64,000 bases of DNA. Origin: Umezawaea sp049997955 (GTDB lineage Bacteria > Actinomycetota > Actinomycetes > Mycobacteriales > Pseudonocardiaceae). Every line of letters begins with the position of its first letter. Position 1 is the stretch's first letter. Shown in pieces: positions 1 to 63,200 of this stretch. The notes beneath the pieces were generated by a model. It saw nothing but the letters and a program-made list of their open reading frames with translations, searched no databases and was not told the DNA's origin. The DNA lies in contig JAEBDY010000003.1 in assembly GCA_049997955.1 (NCBI GenBank), positions 310,001-374,000 of the forward strand. Direction: 5' to 3'. The translations under genes were made by a program, and so were the position numbers.

Positions 1-1
1 C

Positions 2-11905
<11,904 letters not shown>

Positions 11906-11920
11906 CCAGCCCCGAAGTGC

Positions 11921-11924
11921 GGAG
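11921..11924 (+). promoter_or_regulatory. Ribosome binding site of the five-module PKS
   Basis: GGAG stands 6 nt before the ATG at 11931 and 3 nt before the ATG at 11928. The spacing favours the second ATG, which still keeps the whole docking helix. Confidence 0.6.
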
Positions 11925-11930
11925 CACATG

Positions 11931-33848
<21,918 letters not shown>

Positions 33849-33871
33849 CCACCACCCCTGCCCGCCCCCCT

Positions 33872-33906
33872 CGCTACCCCCTCCGACCTGGTCGGAGGGG
33901 GTAGCG
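33872..33906 (+). terminator. Intrinsic terminator-like hairpin after the five-module PKS
   Basis: Perfect 16-bp inverted repeat: the left arm CGCTACCCCCTCCGAC (33872-33887) is followed by a 3-nt loop CTG and its exact complement (33891-33906). It begins 24 nt after the stop. No T-run follows, which is common for terminators of GC-rich actinomycetes. A second, weaker inverted repeat built on GGGCCC and tandem GGGGCCCG units lies at about 33929-33965. Together they should stop or reduce transcription between the five-module and single-module genes. Confidence 0.75.
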
Positions 33907-33968
33907 GTGCTGGGGCGAACCCGGTTTTCGGGCCCTTTCCTCAGGGGCCCGTAGGGGCCCGCTAGGGG

Positions 33969-33997
33969 TTGAGGGGTGTTGGGGCCACGGACAGAAT
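33969..33997 (+). promoter_or_regulatory. Candidate promoter for the single-module PKS and genes after it
   Basis: TTGAGG (33969-33974) and CAGAAT (33992-33997) are 17 nt apart, close to the actinomycete housekeeping pattern TTGACn-N17-TAnnnT. They lie between the terminator and the gene, in a locally AT-richer stretch. The inferred leader of about 95 nt contains an 8-bp palindrome AAGCGCTT (34021-34028) and a 6-bp hairpin TTCTCC/GGAGAA (34049-34066). Inferred from pattern only. Confidence 0.35.
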
Positions 33998-34083
33998 CGT
34001 TTCGTGAGCTGAAGTGTGCCAAGCGCTTCCGAATTCACGACGATCTCATTCTCCTGCGCCGGAGAAACCCTGTCGTCCGTAAC

Positions 34084-34090
34084 GAAGAGG
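34084..34090 (+). promoter_or_regulatory. Ribosome binding site of the single-module PKS
   Basis: GAAGAGG lies 9 nt before the ATG at 34100, followed by an A/T-rich spacer TGCTCTTAA. Confidence 0.65.
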
Positions 34091-34099
34091 TGCTCTTAA

Positions 34100-37000
34100 A
34101 TGGCGAATGAAGACACGCTCCGGGAGTATCTCAAACTGGTGACGGCGGATCTCCAGACCACCCGGCAGCGTCTTCAGCAGCTGGAGGAAGGCGACCAGGA
34201 GCCGATCGCGATCGTGGCGATGAGCTGCCGTTATCCTGGTGGCGTTCGCTCGCCTGAGGACCTGTGGCGACTGGTCGAGACCGGCGGCGACGCCATTTCC
34301 GCGCTTCCCGACGACCGCGGCTGGGGCACCGAAAACGGTGTTATCGCCGTGGAGGGTGGCGGATTCATCTATGACGCGGCCGATTTCGAGCCCGCGTTCT
34401 TCGGTATTTCCCCGCGTGAGGCACTGGCCATGGACCCCCAGCAGCGACTGCTGCTGGAAACGACGTGGGAAGTGTTCGAACGCGCCGGAATCGACCCCAG
34501 GTCCCTGCGCGGCAGCCAGACCGGTGTGTTCATCGGTGGCAGCGCCATGGGCTACGGGGTCGGCCTGACCGAGGTCCCCGACGAGGTCGCAGGCCACCTG
34601 CTCACGGGCGCGGCCCCCAGCGTCCTGTCCGGCAGGCTCTCCTACACGTTCGGCCTCGAAGGCCCCGCCGTCACCGTCGACACCGCCTGCTCCTCCTCGC
34701 TCACCGCGCTGCACCTCGCGGCCGCCTCGCTGCGCAACGGCGAGTGCTCGATCGCGCTGGCGGGCGGCGTCATGGTGATGAGCACCCCCGCCGTGTTCGC
34801 CGAGTTCGGCAAGCAGGGCGGGCTCTCCCCGGACGGCCGGTGCCGCGCGTTCTCCGACGACGCGGACGGCACCGGCTGGTCCGAGGGCGCGGGCCTGCTG
34901 CTCGTCGAGAAGCTCTCCGACGCCAAGCGCAACGGCCACGAGGTGCTCGCGGTCATCCGCGGCAGCTCGGTCAACCAGGACGGCGCCTCGAACGGCCTCA
35001 CCGCCCCCAACGGCCCGTCGCAGCAGCGCGTGATCCTCCAGGCGCTGGCCAACGCCGGTCTCGCGCCCGCCGACGTGGACGTCGTCGAGGCGCACGGCAC
35101 CGGCACGCGGCTCGGCGACCCGATCGAGGCGCAGGCCATCCTCTCCACCTACGGCCAGGACCGCGAGCGGCCGGTGCTGCTGGGCTCCCTCAAGTCCAAC
35201 ATCGGCCACACCCAGTCCGCGGCGGGCGTCGCGGGCATCATCAAGATGGTCATGGCGATCCGCCACGGCATCGCCCCCAGGACGCTGCACGCCGAGGAGC
35301 CCTCGCACCAGGTCGACTGGGAGGCGGGCGAACTCGAACTGCTCACCGAGGCCCGCCCGTGGCCCGAGACCGGCAAGCCGCGCCGCGCGGGCGTCTCCTC
35401 GTTCGGCGTGAGCGGCACCAACGCCCACGTCGTGCTGGAGCAGGCGCCCGCCGTCGAGCCCGTGGACGTTCCGCGCGCGGGCCGAGAGGTGCTGCCGTGG
35501 CTGCTGGCCGCGCGCACCGAGGACGGTCTGCGCGAGCAGGCCCGCCGCCTGCGCGACCGGCTCGACGGCTCCGACGCGCACCTGGACGACATCGCCTTCT
35601 CCCTGGCGACGACCCGCACCGCGCTCGCCCACCGCGCGGTCGTGGTCGGAGCCGACTCGGCCGCCTTGAAGACCGGCCTGGACGCGCTGGTCGACGGTGG
35701 TCCGGCCGCGAGCGTGCAGCGCGGCGCCGTCACCGACGGCGGTCTCGCGTTCCTGTTCACCGGCCAGGGTTCGCAGCGGCTCGGCATGGGCCGCGAGCTG
35801 CACGAGGCGTTCCCGGTGTTCGCCGAGGCCTTCGACGAGGTGTGCGCCGAGTTCGAGTCGCCGGTCCGCGAGGCGGTCTTCGGCGACGACGCCGCCGCGC
35901 TCGACCAGACCGGTCTGACGCAGCCCGCCCTGTTCGCCGTCGAGGTGGCGCTGTTCCGCCTGATCACCTCGTGGGGCGTGAAGCCGGAGTTCCTGGCCGG
36001 GCACTCGATCGGCGAACTGGCCGCCGCCCACGTGGCCGGTGTCCTGTCCCTGGAGGACGCCACCACGCTGGTCGAGGCGCGGGGCCGGTTGATGCAGGCG
36101 CTGCCCACGGGCGGCGCGATGGTCGCGCTCCAGGCCACCGAGGCCGAAGTGCTGCCGATGTTGGACGAGCACGTGTCCATCGCGGCCGTCAACGGCCCGA
36201 ACTCGATCGTCCTGGCGGGCGACGAGGACGCGGTGCTCGCGGTCACCGACGCGTTCGACGACCGCAAGTTCAAGCGGCTCAGCGTTTCCCACGCGTTCCA
36301 CTCGCCGCACATGGACGCCATGCTCGACGACTTCCGCGCGGTGGCGGCCCGGCTGACCTACCAGTCGCCCACCATCCCGATCGTCTCGACCGCCACCGGC
36401 AGGCTCGCCACCGCCGTCGAGCTGTGCTCGGCGGACTACTGGGTCGGCCACGTGCGCCACGCCGTCCGGTTCGCCGACGCCGTCCGCACGCTGGAGGGCC
36501 AGGGCGTCTCGACGTTCCTGGAGCTCGGCCCCGACGCCGTGCTCACCGCGATGGGCGCCGAGAGCGCCACCGACGCCGTGCTGATCCCCGCGCTGCGCAA
36601 GGACCGCCCCGAGGTCGCGGCCATCACCACCGCCCTCGCCGGCCTGCACGTCCGCGGCACCCGGATCGACTGGGCCGCCTACTTCGACGGCACCGGCGCC
36701 CGGCGCGTCGACCTGCCGACCTACGCGTTCGACCGCCAGCGCCTCTGGTTGGAGGACAGCGGTTCAATCGGCGACGTGACCTCCGCCGGCCTGTCGGCCG
36801 CCGGGCACCCCCTGCTCGCCGCGGTGCTGCCGATGCCCGACGGCGGGGTGCTGTTCACCGCCCGCCTGTCCGTCGCCACGCACGGCTGGCTGGCCGACCA
36901 CGTCGTCGCGGACAACGTGGTCGTGCCCGGCACCGCGCTGGTGGAGCTGGCGATCCGCGCGGGCGACCAGGTCGGCTGCGGCCACCTGGAGGAGCTGCTG

Positions 37001-40000
37001 CTCCAGGCGCCGCTCGTCGTCCCGGCGCAGGGCGGCATCAGCCTGCACGTGGAGCTGGACGCCGAGCCCGGCCGTCGGATGATCACGGTCTACTCCCGTG
37101 CGGATGACGACGACGCCGCGTGGGTCGTGCACGCGACCGGCGTCCTGACCGACGAGGCCACGGCCCCCGCGTTCGAGCTGGCGCAGTGGCCGCCCGCCGA
37201 CGCCGTCCCCCTTGACCTGTCCGGCCTCTACGAGGACCTCGCCGTCGGCGGCTTGCGCTATGGCCCGGTGTTCCGCGGGCTGGTGAACGCCTGGCGCAGC
37301 GGCGAAGACGTGTACGCGGAGGTCACGCTGCCCGAGGCGGAACAGCGCCGGGTGGGCGCCTTCGGCGTCCACCCGGCGCTGCTCGACTCCGTCCTGCACA
37401 CCCTGGGCATCGCCGACGGCGACCAGGAGCGGAGCGGTCCGGCGTCGCTGCCGTTCTCCTGGACCGGGGTGAGCCTGTTCGCCTCCGGCGCCGAGACGCT
37501 GCGCGCCCGTGTTTCCCCGTCGCCGCAGGGGGACGGCATCTCCGTGGACGTCGCCGACGGCACCGGCTCGCCGGTCGCCCGCGTCGACTCGCTGGTGCTG
37601 CGCCCGATCAGCGGCGAGCAGTTCGGCCGCGGCGGTGTCGACTCCCTCTACCGGGTCGACTGGACGCCGATCACCCCCGAGCCCGCCTCGGTCGAGGACG
37701 TCACCATCCTGCACGTCGCGGACTCCGCCGACGTGCACGCCGTCACCGCCGAACTGCTGGCGGGGCTCAAGTCCTTCGTGGACGGTGACCGCGCCGAGGA
37801 CTCGGTGCTGGTCGTCGTGACCAGCCACGCCGTCGCCGCGCTGCCGGGTGAGGACATCACCGTCCCCGCCCAGTCCGCGGTGTCCGGCCTGGTGCGCTCC
37901 GCGCAGTCCGAGCACCCCGGCGCGATCGTCCTGCTGGACCTGGACGACGTGGCCGCGATCGACGAGTTCCTGCCCGCCGTGCTGGGCGCGCGGGAACTGG
38001 AGGTCGCGGTCCGCGCGGGCACGCTCCACGCCCCGCGCCTGGTCCGCGCCAACTCCGGCTCGATCGCCCCGTCGGCCGCGGAGTCCGCCTGGCGGCTGGA
38101 CTTCACCACCTCGGGCACGGTCGACAACCTCACCACCATCCCGTGGCCGCACGCCGAATCCGCGCTGGAGCCCGGCGAGGTCCGGATCGCGATGCGCGCG
38201 GCGGGCGTCAACTTCCGCGACGTGATGAACGTGCTCGGCATGTACCCCGGCGACGCCGGGATCATGGGCCTGGAAGGCGCGGGCGTCGTGCTGGAGGTCG
38301 GTTCCGGTGTGGACGACCTCGCGGTCGGCGACCGGGTCATGGGCATGGTCGACGCCGCGTTCGGCCCCGTCGTGATCGCCGACCGCCGCAAGGTCTGCCC
38401 GATCCCGGACGGCTGGTCCTTCACCCAGGCCGCCGGCGTGCCGCTGGTGTTCCTCACCGCGCTGTACGCCCTGGAGGACCTGGGCGGCCTCAAGTCCGGC
38501 GAGTCGATCCTGGTCCACGCCGCCGCGGGCGGTGTCGGCATGGCCGCCACCCAGATCGCCCGCCACCTGGGCGCGGAGGTCTACGGCACGGCGAGCACCG
38601 GCAAGTGGGACGCGCTGCGGGCCGCCGGGATCGCCGACGACCACATCGCCTCCTCCCGCACCATCGACTTCGAGCACGAGTTCACCATCGCCACCGACGG
38701 ACAGGGCGTGGACGTGGTCCTCAACGCCCTGTCCGGCGAGTTCGTCGACGCCTCGCTGCGCCTGCTGGCGCAGGGGTACGGCGGCCGGTTCCTGGAGATG
38801 GGCAAGACCGACGTCCGCCACCCCGACGAGGTCGCGAAGCAGCACCTGGACGTGGCCTACACCGCGTTCGACCTGATCGAGGCCGGTCCGGACCGCATCG
38901 GCGAGCTGCTGACCCGCCTGCACGGCTGGTTCGCCGACGGCTCGCTGAAGCCGCTGCCCGTCACGACGTGGGACATCCACCGCGCCCCCGAGGCGTTCCG
39001 CTTCCTCGGCCAGGCCAAGCACACCGGCAAGGTCGTGCTGACCATCCCGGCCCCGCTCGACCCGAACGGCTCGGTGCTGATCACCGGCGGCACCGGGGGA
39101 CTGGGCGCGCTCGTGGCCCGGCACCTCGTCGCCGAGCACGGCGTCCGCCACCTCGTGCTGACCTCCCGCCGCGGCGCGGACGCCCCCGGCGCGCGGGAGC
39201 TGGCCGACGAGCTGATCGGACTCGGCGCGACCGTGGACCTGGTGGCGTGCGACGTCGCCGACCACGCCGCCGTCTCGGCCCTGCTCAAGGGGATCGAGCA
39301 CCCGCTGACCGGCGTGGTGCACGCGGCGGGCGTGCTCGCCGACGGCTTGCTGGTCTCGTTGACCCCCGAACGGCTGTCCACTGTGCTCGGTCCGAAGGCG
39401 GACGCCGCCGCGCACCTGCACGAGCTGACCGCCGACCTCGACCTGGCCATGTTCGTCGTCTTCTCCTCGTCCTCCGGTCTCTTCGGCGGTGCGGGGCAGG
39501 CGAACTACGCCGCCGCCAACACGTTCCTCGACGCGCTGGCCGTGCACCGCCGCCACCGCGGCCTCCCGGCCATCTCGCTGGCCTGGGGCCCGTGGGACCA
39601 GACGGCGGGCATGGGCGCGTCGCTGTCCGACGCCGACTTCGCCCGCATGGCCCGCTCGGGGATGCCCGCGCTGTCCGCCGCCGACGGCCTGGCGCTGTTC
39701 GACCTCGCCCGCGTCACCGACGACGCCCTGCTCGCGCCGGTCAAGCTGGACCTGGCCACCCAGAAGGAAAACGCACAGCGGGATTCCGGCGAGGTCCACC
39801 CGCTGCTGCGCGGACTGGTCCGCGCCCCGGCCCGCCGCGCGGCCACCGCCGCGGGCAGGACCGAACCGGCGTCCTGGTCGCAGCGGCTGGCGGGCAAGAC
39901 CAGGGCGGAGCAGGACGAACTGCTGCTGGACCTGGTGATCGGCCAGGTCGCGGTCGTCCTCGGCTACGACTCCCCGCTGGACATCAAGCCCTCGCTGGCG

Positions 40001-40390
40001 TTCAAGGAACTCGGCTTCGACTCGCTGTCCGCGGTGGAGCTGCGCAACACGCTCAGCGCCGCGACCGGCGTGAAGCTGCCCGCGACGCTGGTCTTCAACT
40101 ACCCCAACGCGATCGAGCTGGCCGCGCACCTGCGCGCCGAGCTGGCGGGCGCCGACAGCACGGCCGCGACCCTCCTGGACGAACTCGACCGGCTCGACCT
40201 CGCGTTCGGCGAGGTCGGCGCGGACGACCCGATGCGCACCAAGATCACCAGCCGACTGCAGCGCGTGCTGGCCAAGTGGAACGGAACCGGAGAGGCCGCG
40301 GCGTCTCCGGATTCGGGGAAGACCACGTTGGACGAGGCGGGCTACGACGAGCTCTTCGACTTCATCGACAACAACCTCAGCTCCTCGTGA
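34100..40390 (+). CDS. Type I PKS, single fully reducing module (m9)
   Basis: A 2096-residue one-module synthase: docking coiled coil (1-33), KS (34-449), AT (549-884), DH (897-1172), KR structural part (1181-1329), ER (1331-1651), KR (1656-1879), ACP (1931-2016) and a C-terminal docking region ending DELFDFIDNNLS. It would add one malonyl unit and reduce it to a methylene. The ATG at 34100 is preceded by GAAGAGG with 9-nt spacing. The first roughly 115 codons contain many A/T-ending codons (AAT, GAA, TAT, AAA, GAT, CGT), unlike the rest of the gene and unlike its neighbours. Together with the upstream terminator and promoter-like sequence, this suggests a fresh transcription and translation start. 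The next gene begins 43 bp after the stop. Confidence 0.97.
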   Translation: MANEDTLREYLKLVTADLQTTRQRLQQLEEGDQEPIAIVAMSCRYPGGVRSPEDLWRLVETGGDAISALPDDRGWGTENGVIAVEGGGFIYDAADFEPAFFGISPREALAMDPQQRLLLETTWEVFERAGIDPRSLRGSQTGVFIGGSAMGYGVGLTEVPDEVAGHLLTGAAPSVLSGRLSYTFGLEGPAVTVDTACSSSLTALHLAAASLRNGECSIALAGGVMVMSTPAVFAEFGKQGGLSPDGRCRAFSDDADGTGWSEGAGLLLVEKLSDAKRNGHEVLAVIRGSSVNQDGASNGLTAPNGPSQQRVILQALANAGLAPADVDVVEAHGTGTRLGDPIEAQAILSTYGQDRERPVLLGSLKSNIGHTQSAAGVAGIIKMVMAIRHGIAPRTLHAEEPSHQVDWEAGELELLTEARPWPETGKPRRAGVSSFGVSGTNAHVVLEQAPAVEPVDVPRAGREVLPWLLAARTEDGLREQARRLRDRLDGSDAHLDDIAFSLATTRTALAHRAVVVGADSAALKTGLDALVDGGPAASVQRGAVTDGGLAFLFTGQGSQRLGMGRELHEAFPVFAEAFDEVCAEFESPVREAVFGDDAAALDQTGLTQPALFAVEVALFRLITSWGVKPEFLAGHSIGELAAAHVAGVLSLEDATTLVEARGRLMQALPTGGAMVALQATEAEVLPMLDEHVSIAAVNGPNSIVLAGDEDAVLAVTDAFDDRKFKRLSVSHAFHSPHMDAMLDDFRAVAARLTYQSPTIPIVSTATGRLATAVELCSADYWVGHVRHAVRFADAVRTLEGQGVSTFLELGPDAVLTAMGAESATDAVLIPALRKDRPEVAAITTALAGLHVRGTRIDWAAYFDGTGARRVDLPTYAFDRQRLWLEDSGSIGDVTSAGLSAAGHPLLAAVLPMPDGGVLFTARLSVATHGWLADHVVADNVVVPGTALVELAIRAGDQVGCGHLEELLLQAPLVVPAQGGISLHVELDAEPGRRMITVYSRADDDDAAWVVHATGVLTDEATAPAFELAQWPPADAVPLDLSGLYEDLAVGGLRYGPVFRGLVNAWRSGEDVYAEVTLPEAEQRRVGAFGVHPALLDSVLHTLGIADGDQERSGPASLPFSWTGVSLFASGAETLRARVSPSPQGDGISVDVADGTGSPVARVDSLVLRPISGEQFGRGGVDSLYRVDWTPITPEPASVEDVTILHVADSADVHAVTAELLAGLKSFVDGDRAEDSVLVVVTSHAVAALPGEDITVPAQSAVSGLVRSAQSEHPGAIVLLDLDDVAAIDEFLPAVLGARELEVAVRAGTLHAPRLVRANSGSIAPSAAESAWRLDFTTSGTVDNLTTIPWPHAESALEPGEVRIAMRAAGVNFRDVMNVLGMYPGDAGIMGLEGAGVVLEVGSGVDDLAVGDRVMGMVDAAFGPVVIADRRKVCPIPDGWSFTQAAGVPLVFLTALYALEDLGGLKSGESILVHAAAGGVGMAATQIARHLGAEVYGTASTGKWDALRAAGIADDHIASSRTIDFEHEFTIATDGQGVDVVLNALSGEFVDASLRLLAQGYGGRFLEMGKTDVRHPDEVAKQHLDVAYTAFDLIEAGPDRIGELLTRLHGWFADGSLKPLPVTTWDIHRAPEAFRFLGQAKHTGKVVLTIPAPLDPNGSVLITGGTGGLGALVARHLVAEHGVRHLVLTSRRGADAPGARELADELIGLGATVDLVACDVADHAAVSALLKGIEHPLTGVVHAAGVLADGLLVSLTPERLSTVLGPKADAAAHLHELTADLDLAMFVVFSSSSGLFGGAGQANYAAANTFLDALAVHRRHRGLPAISLAWGPWDQTAGMGASLSDADFARMARSGMPALSAADGLALFDLARVTDDALLAPVKLDLATQKENAQRDSGEVHPLLRGLVRAPARRAATAAGRTEPASWSQRLAGKTRAEQDELLLDLVIGQVAVVLGYDSPLDIKPSLAFKELGFDSLSAVELRNTLSAATGVKLPATLVFNYPNAIELAAHLRAELAGADSTAATLLDELDRLDLAFGEVGADDPMRTKITSRLQRVLAKWNGTGEAAASPDSGKTTLDEAGYDELFDFIDNNLSSS
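34199..40145 (+). other. Module m9: KS-AT(malonyl)-DH-ER-KR-ACP
   Basis: KS Cys is at 34688-34690. AT Ser is at 36005-36007 in GHSIG, with HAFH at 36290-36301. DH His is at 36899-36901; the Gly of HxxxGxxxxP is Asp (36911-36913), and the catalytic Asp is at 37384-37386 in HPALLDS. ER has the HAAAGGVGMAA motif (about 38518-38550). KR has TGGTGGLG near 39080, VLAD, Tyr (39506-39508) and Asn (39518-39520), so it looks active. ACP Ser is at 40022-40024. The domain set matches the visible part of m1, and the two ER-KR segments are closely alike. Predicted product is a saturated two-carbon unit. Confidence 0.95.
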
Positions 40391-40418
40391 TCATCCACAA
40401 CCCGCCTGCACCGCTGTA

Positions 40419-40424
40419 GAGGAG
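40419..40424 (+). promoter_or_regulatory. Ribosome binding site of the four-module PKS
   Basis: GAGGAG lies 9 nt before the ATG at 40434, within the 43-bp intergenic gap. No promoter or terminator is apparent in the gap. Confidence 0.7.
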
Positions 40425-40433
40425 ACGACTCGA

Positions 40434-60227
<19,794 letters not shown>

Positions 60228-60250
60228 CCCACGTGACCGCCGCCAACGCC

Positions 60251-60257
60251 AGAGGAG
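60251..60257 (+). promoter_or_regulatory. Ribosome binding site that fixes the GTG start of the last PKS
   Basis: AGAGGAG lies 8 nt before GTG at 60266. The ATG at 60258 directly abuts it and is in another frame, so the GTG is the start. Confidence 0.7.
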
Positions 60258-60265
60258 ATGATCAC

Positions 60266-63200
60266 GTGGCGAACGAGGACAAGTACCTCGCCTACCTGAA
60301 GCGGGCCACCGCCGACCTGCGGGATGCGCGCAAGCAGCTCCGCGACGTCGAGGACAAGGCCACCGAGCCCATCGCGATCGTGGCGATGAGCTGCCGCTTC
60401 CCCGGTGGGGTCGCCACCCCCGAGGACCTGTGGGACCTCGTCGCGAACGGCCGCGACGCGATCTCCGGGTTCCCGACCGACCGCGGCTGGCAGGTCGAGG
60501 ACATCCCCCTGGAGGGCGGGTTCCTCTACGACGTCAGCAAGTTCGACCCGGCGTTCTTCGGGATCAGCCCTCGCGAGGCCCTGGCGATGGACCCGCAGCA
60601 GCGGCTGCTGCTGGAGACGTCGTGGGAGGCCTTCGAGCGGGCGGGCATCGACCCGACGACGCTCAAGGGCAGCCGGACCGGTGTGTTCGCCGGCCTGATG
60701 TACCACGACTACGCCGCCCGCGAGATCGCGCCGCCGGAGGGCGTCGAGGGCTACCTCGGCAACGGCAGCGCGGGCAGCATCGCGTCCGGTCGCGTCTCCT
60801 ACACGCTGGGCCTCGAAGGTCCCGCGGTCACCATCGACACTGCCTGCTCCTCGTCGCTGGTCGCGCTGCACTGGGCCGTGCAGGCCCTGCGGCTCGGCGA
60901 GTGCGAGATGGCGCTGGCCGGTGGTGTCGCGGTCATGTCCACGCCCGGCACGTTCATCGACTTCGCCCGCCAGGGCGCGCTCGCCTCCGACGGCCGCTGC
61001 AAGGCGTTCTCCGCAGACGCCGACGGCACCGGCTGGGGCGAGGGCGTCGGCATGATCCTGCTGGAGCGCCTGTCCGACGCCCAGCGGCTCGGCCACGAGG
61101 TGCTCGCGGTCGTGCGCGGCAGCGCGATCAACCAGGACGGCGCATCGAGCGGCCTGACGGCCCCCAACGGCCCGTCGCAGCAGCGCGTGATCAAGCAGGC
61201 GCTCGCGTCGGCCGGTCTGTCCACTTCGGACATCGACGTGGTGGAGGCCCACGGCACCGGCACCACCCTCGGCGACCCGATCGAGGCGCAGGCGCTGCTG
61301 GCCACCTACGGCCAGGACCGCGAGGACCCGCTGTGGTTGGGCTCGCTGAAGTCCAACATCGGCCACACCCAGGCCGCGGCCGGTGTCGCCGCCATCATCA
61401 AGATGGTCATGGCGCTGCGCCACGGCGTCCTGCCGAAGACCCTGCACGCCGACGAGCGCTCGCCGCACGTCGACTGGTCGGACGGCAACATCGAGCTGCT
61501 GACCGAGGCCCGCCCCTGGACCACCGGCGACCGCCCGCGGCGCGCGGGCATCTCGTCGTTCGGCATCAGCGGCACCAACGCCCACACGATCATCGAGCAG
61601 GCGCCCGAAGCCGCGAACAGCGGCTTCGGAAGCTCTGATCCTTCCCAACTCGTCGGCGACGCAGTTTCGCCCACGCAGGTCGCCACGCCGGTCGCCCTGC
61701 CGTTCGTGCTGTCCGGCAAGACCGAAGCCGCCCTGCGCGCCCAGGCCGCCAAGCTGAGCGGCCACCTCGCCGCCCACCCCGACACCGACCCCCACGACCT
61801 GGCCTGGTCCCTCGCGACCACCCGCACCGCGCACACCCACCGCGCCGCCATCGTCGGCACCGACCTGGCCGACGTGGTGCGCGGGCTCGACTCGCTGAAC
61901 CCCGGCGTCGCCACGGAATCCGGTCTCGCGTTCCTGTTCACCGGTCAGGGCAGCCAGCGCGTCGGCATGGGCCGTGAGCTGCACGCCTCCTACCCGGTGT
62001 TCGCGGCGGCGTTCGACGAGGTCGCCGCGCTGGTGGACGTCCGGATCGACGACCAGGCCGAGCTGGACCGCACCGAGTTCACCCAGCCCGCGATCTTCGC
62101 CCTCGAAGTCGCGCTCTACCGGCTGGTGGAGTCCTGGGGCATCCGCCCCGACTTCCTGGCGGGCCACTCCATCGGCGAGATCGCCGCCGCCCACGTGGCC
62201 GGAGTGCTCTCCCTGGCCGACGCCGCGAAGCTGGTCAACGCCCGTGCTCGCCTGATGCAGGCCCTCCCGGCCGGTGGCGCGATGGTCGCCCTCCAGGCCA
62301 CCGAGGACGAGGTGCTGCCGCACCTCACCGACTCCGTCTCCATCGCCGCGATCAACGGCCCGAAGGCGATCGTGCTCGCGGGTGACGAGGCCCAGGTCGC
62401 CAAGCTGGTCGAGAGGTTCGCCGACCGCAAGTCCAAGCGCCTCAGCGTGTCGCACGCCTTCCACTCGCCGCTGATGGACCCGATGCTCGACGACTTCCGC
62501 GCCGTCGTCACCACCCTGGACTTCCGGAAGCCCCGGATCGAGCTGCTCGGCGACGTGACCGACCCGGAGTACTGGGTCGCCCACGTCCGCGACACCGTCC
62601 GCTTCCACGACACCGTGCAGATCCTCGAACGGCGCGGTGCCACCAAGTTCCTGGAGCTGGGCCCGGACGGCGTGCTCGCCGCCATGGCCGAGGTCCCCGT
62701 CACCCCGTTGCTGCGCAAGGACCGCTCCGAGGTCGAGTCCGTCGCCACCGCGATCGGCGCCCTGCACGTCAGCGGCGTCGCGCTCGACTGGGCCGCGTAC
62801 TTCGGCGGCGGCAACCGGGTCGCGCTCCCCACCTACGCGTTCCAGCGCGACCGCTACTGGCTGGACGTCGTGCCCGGTGGCGTCCGCCTCGGCGCGTCCG
62901 ACCACCCGCTGCTCGGCTCCACGCTCTCGCTCGCCGACTCCGACGGCCTGGTCCTGAGCGGCCACCTCTCCCTCGACACGCACGCCTGGCTGGCCGACCA
63001 CGCCGTCTCCGGCACGGTCCTGCTGCCCGGCACCGCGTTCGTCGAGCTGGCGATCCACGCCGCCGACCAGGTCGACTGCGACCTGCTGGAAGAACTCACC
63101 CTCGAAGCCCCGCTGGTCGTGCCCGAGCACGGCGGCGTGCAGGTCCAGGTCGGCGTCAGCGGCCCGGACGAGACCGGCCGCCGCGCCCTGACCGTCCACT

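Larger units (their letters stand above)
33849..34099. other. Intergenic region between the five-module and single-module PKS genes
   Basis: The only sizeable non-coding stretch in the window (251 bp). It holds the 16-bp terminator hairpin, GGGGCCC-rich repeats, the promoter-like boxes and a leader with two small palindromes. I see no small ORF with a ribosome binding site. The other gene junctions are only 25, 43 and 38 bp. Confidence 0.8.

Noticed and set aside
33900..33965. GGGGCCCG tandem units as a CRISPR or attachment site
   Set aside because: Only two or three short GC-rich units without spacers or a neighbouring cas or integrase gene. They are better read as part of the terminator region.
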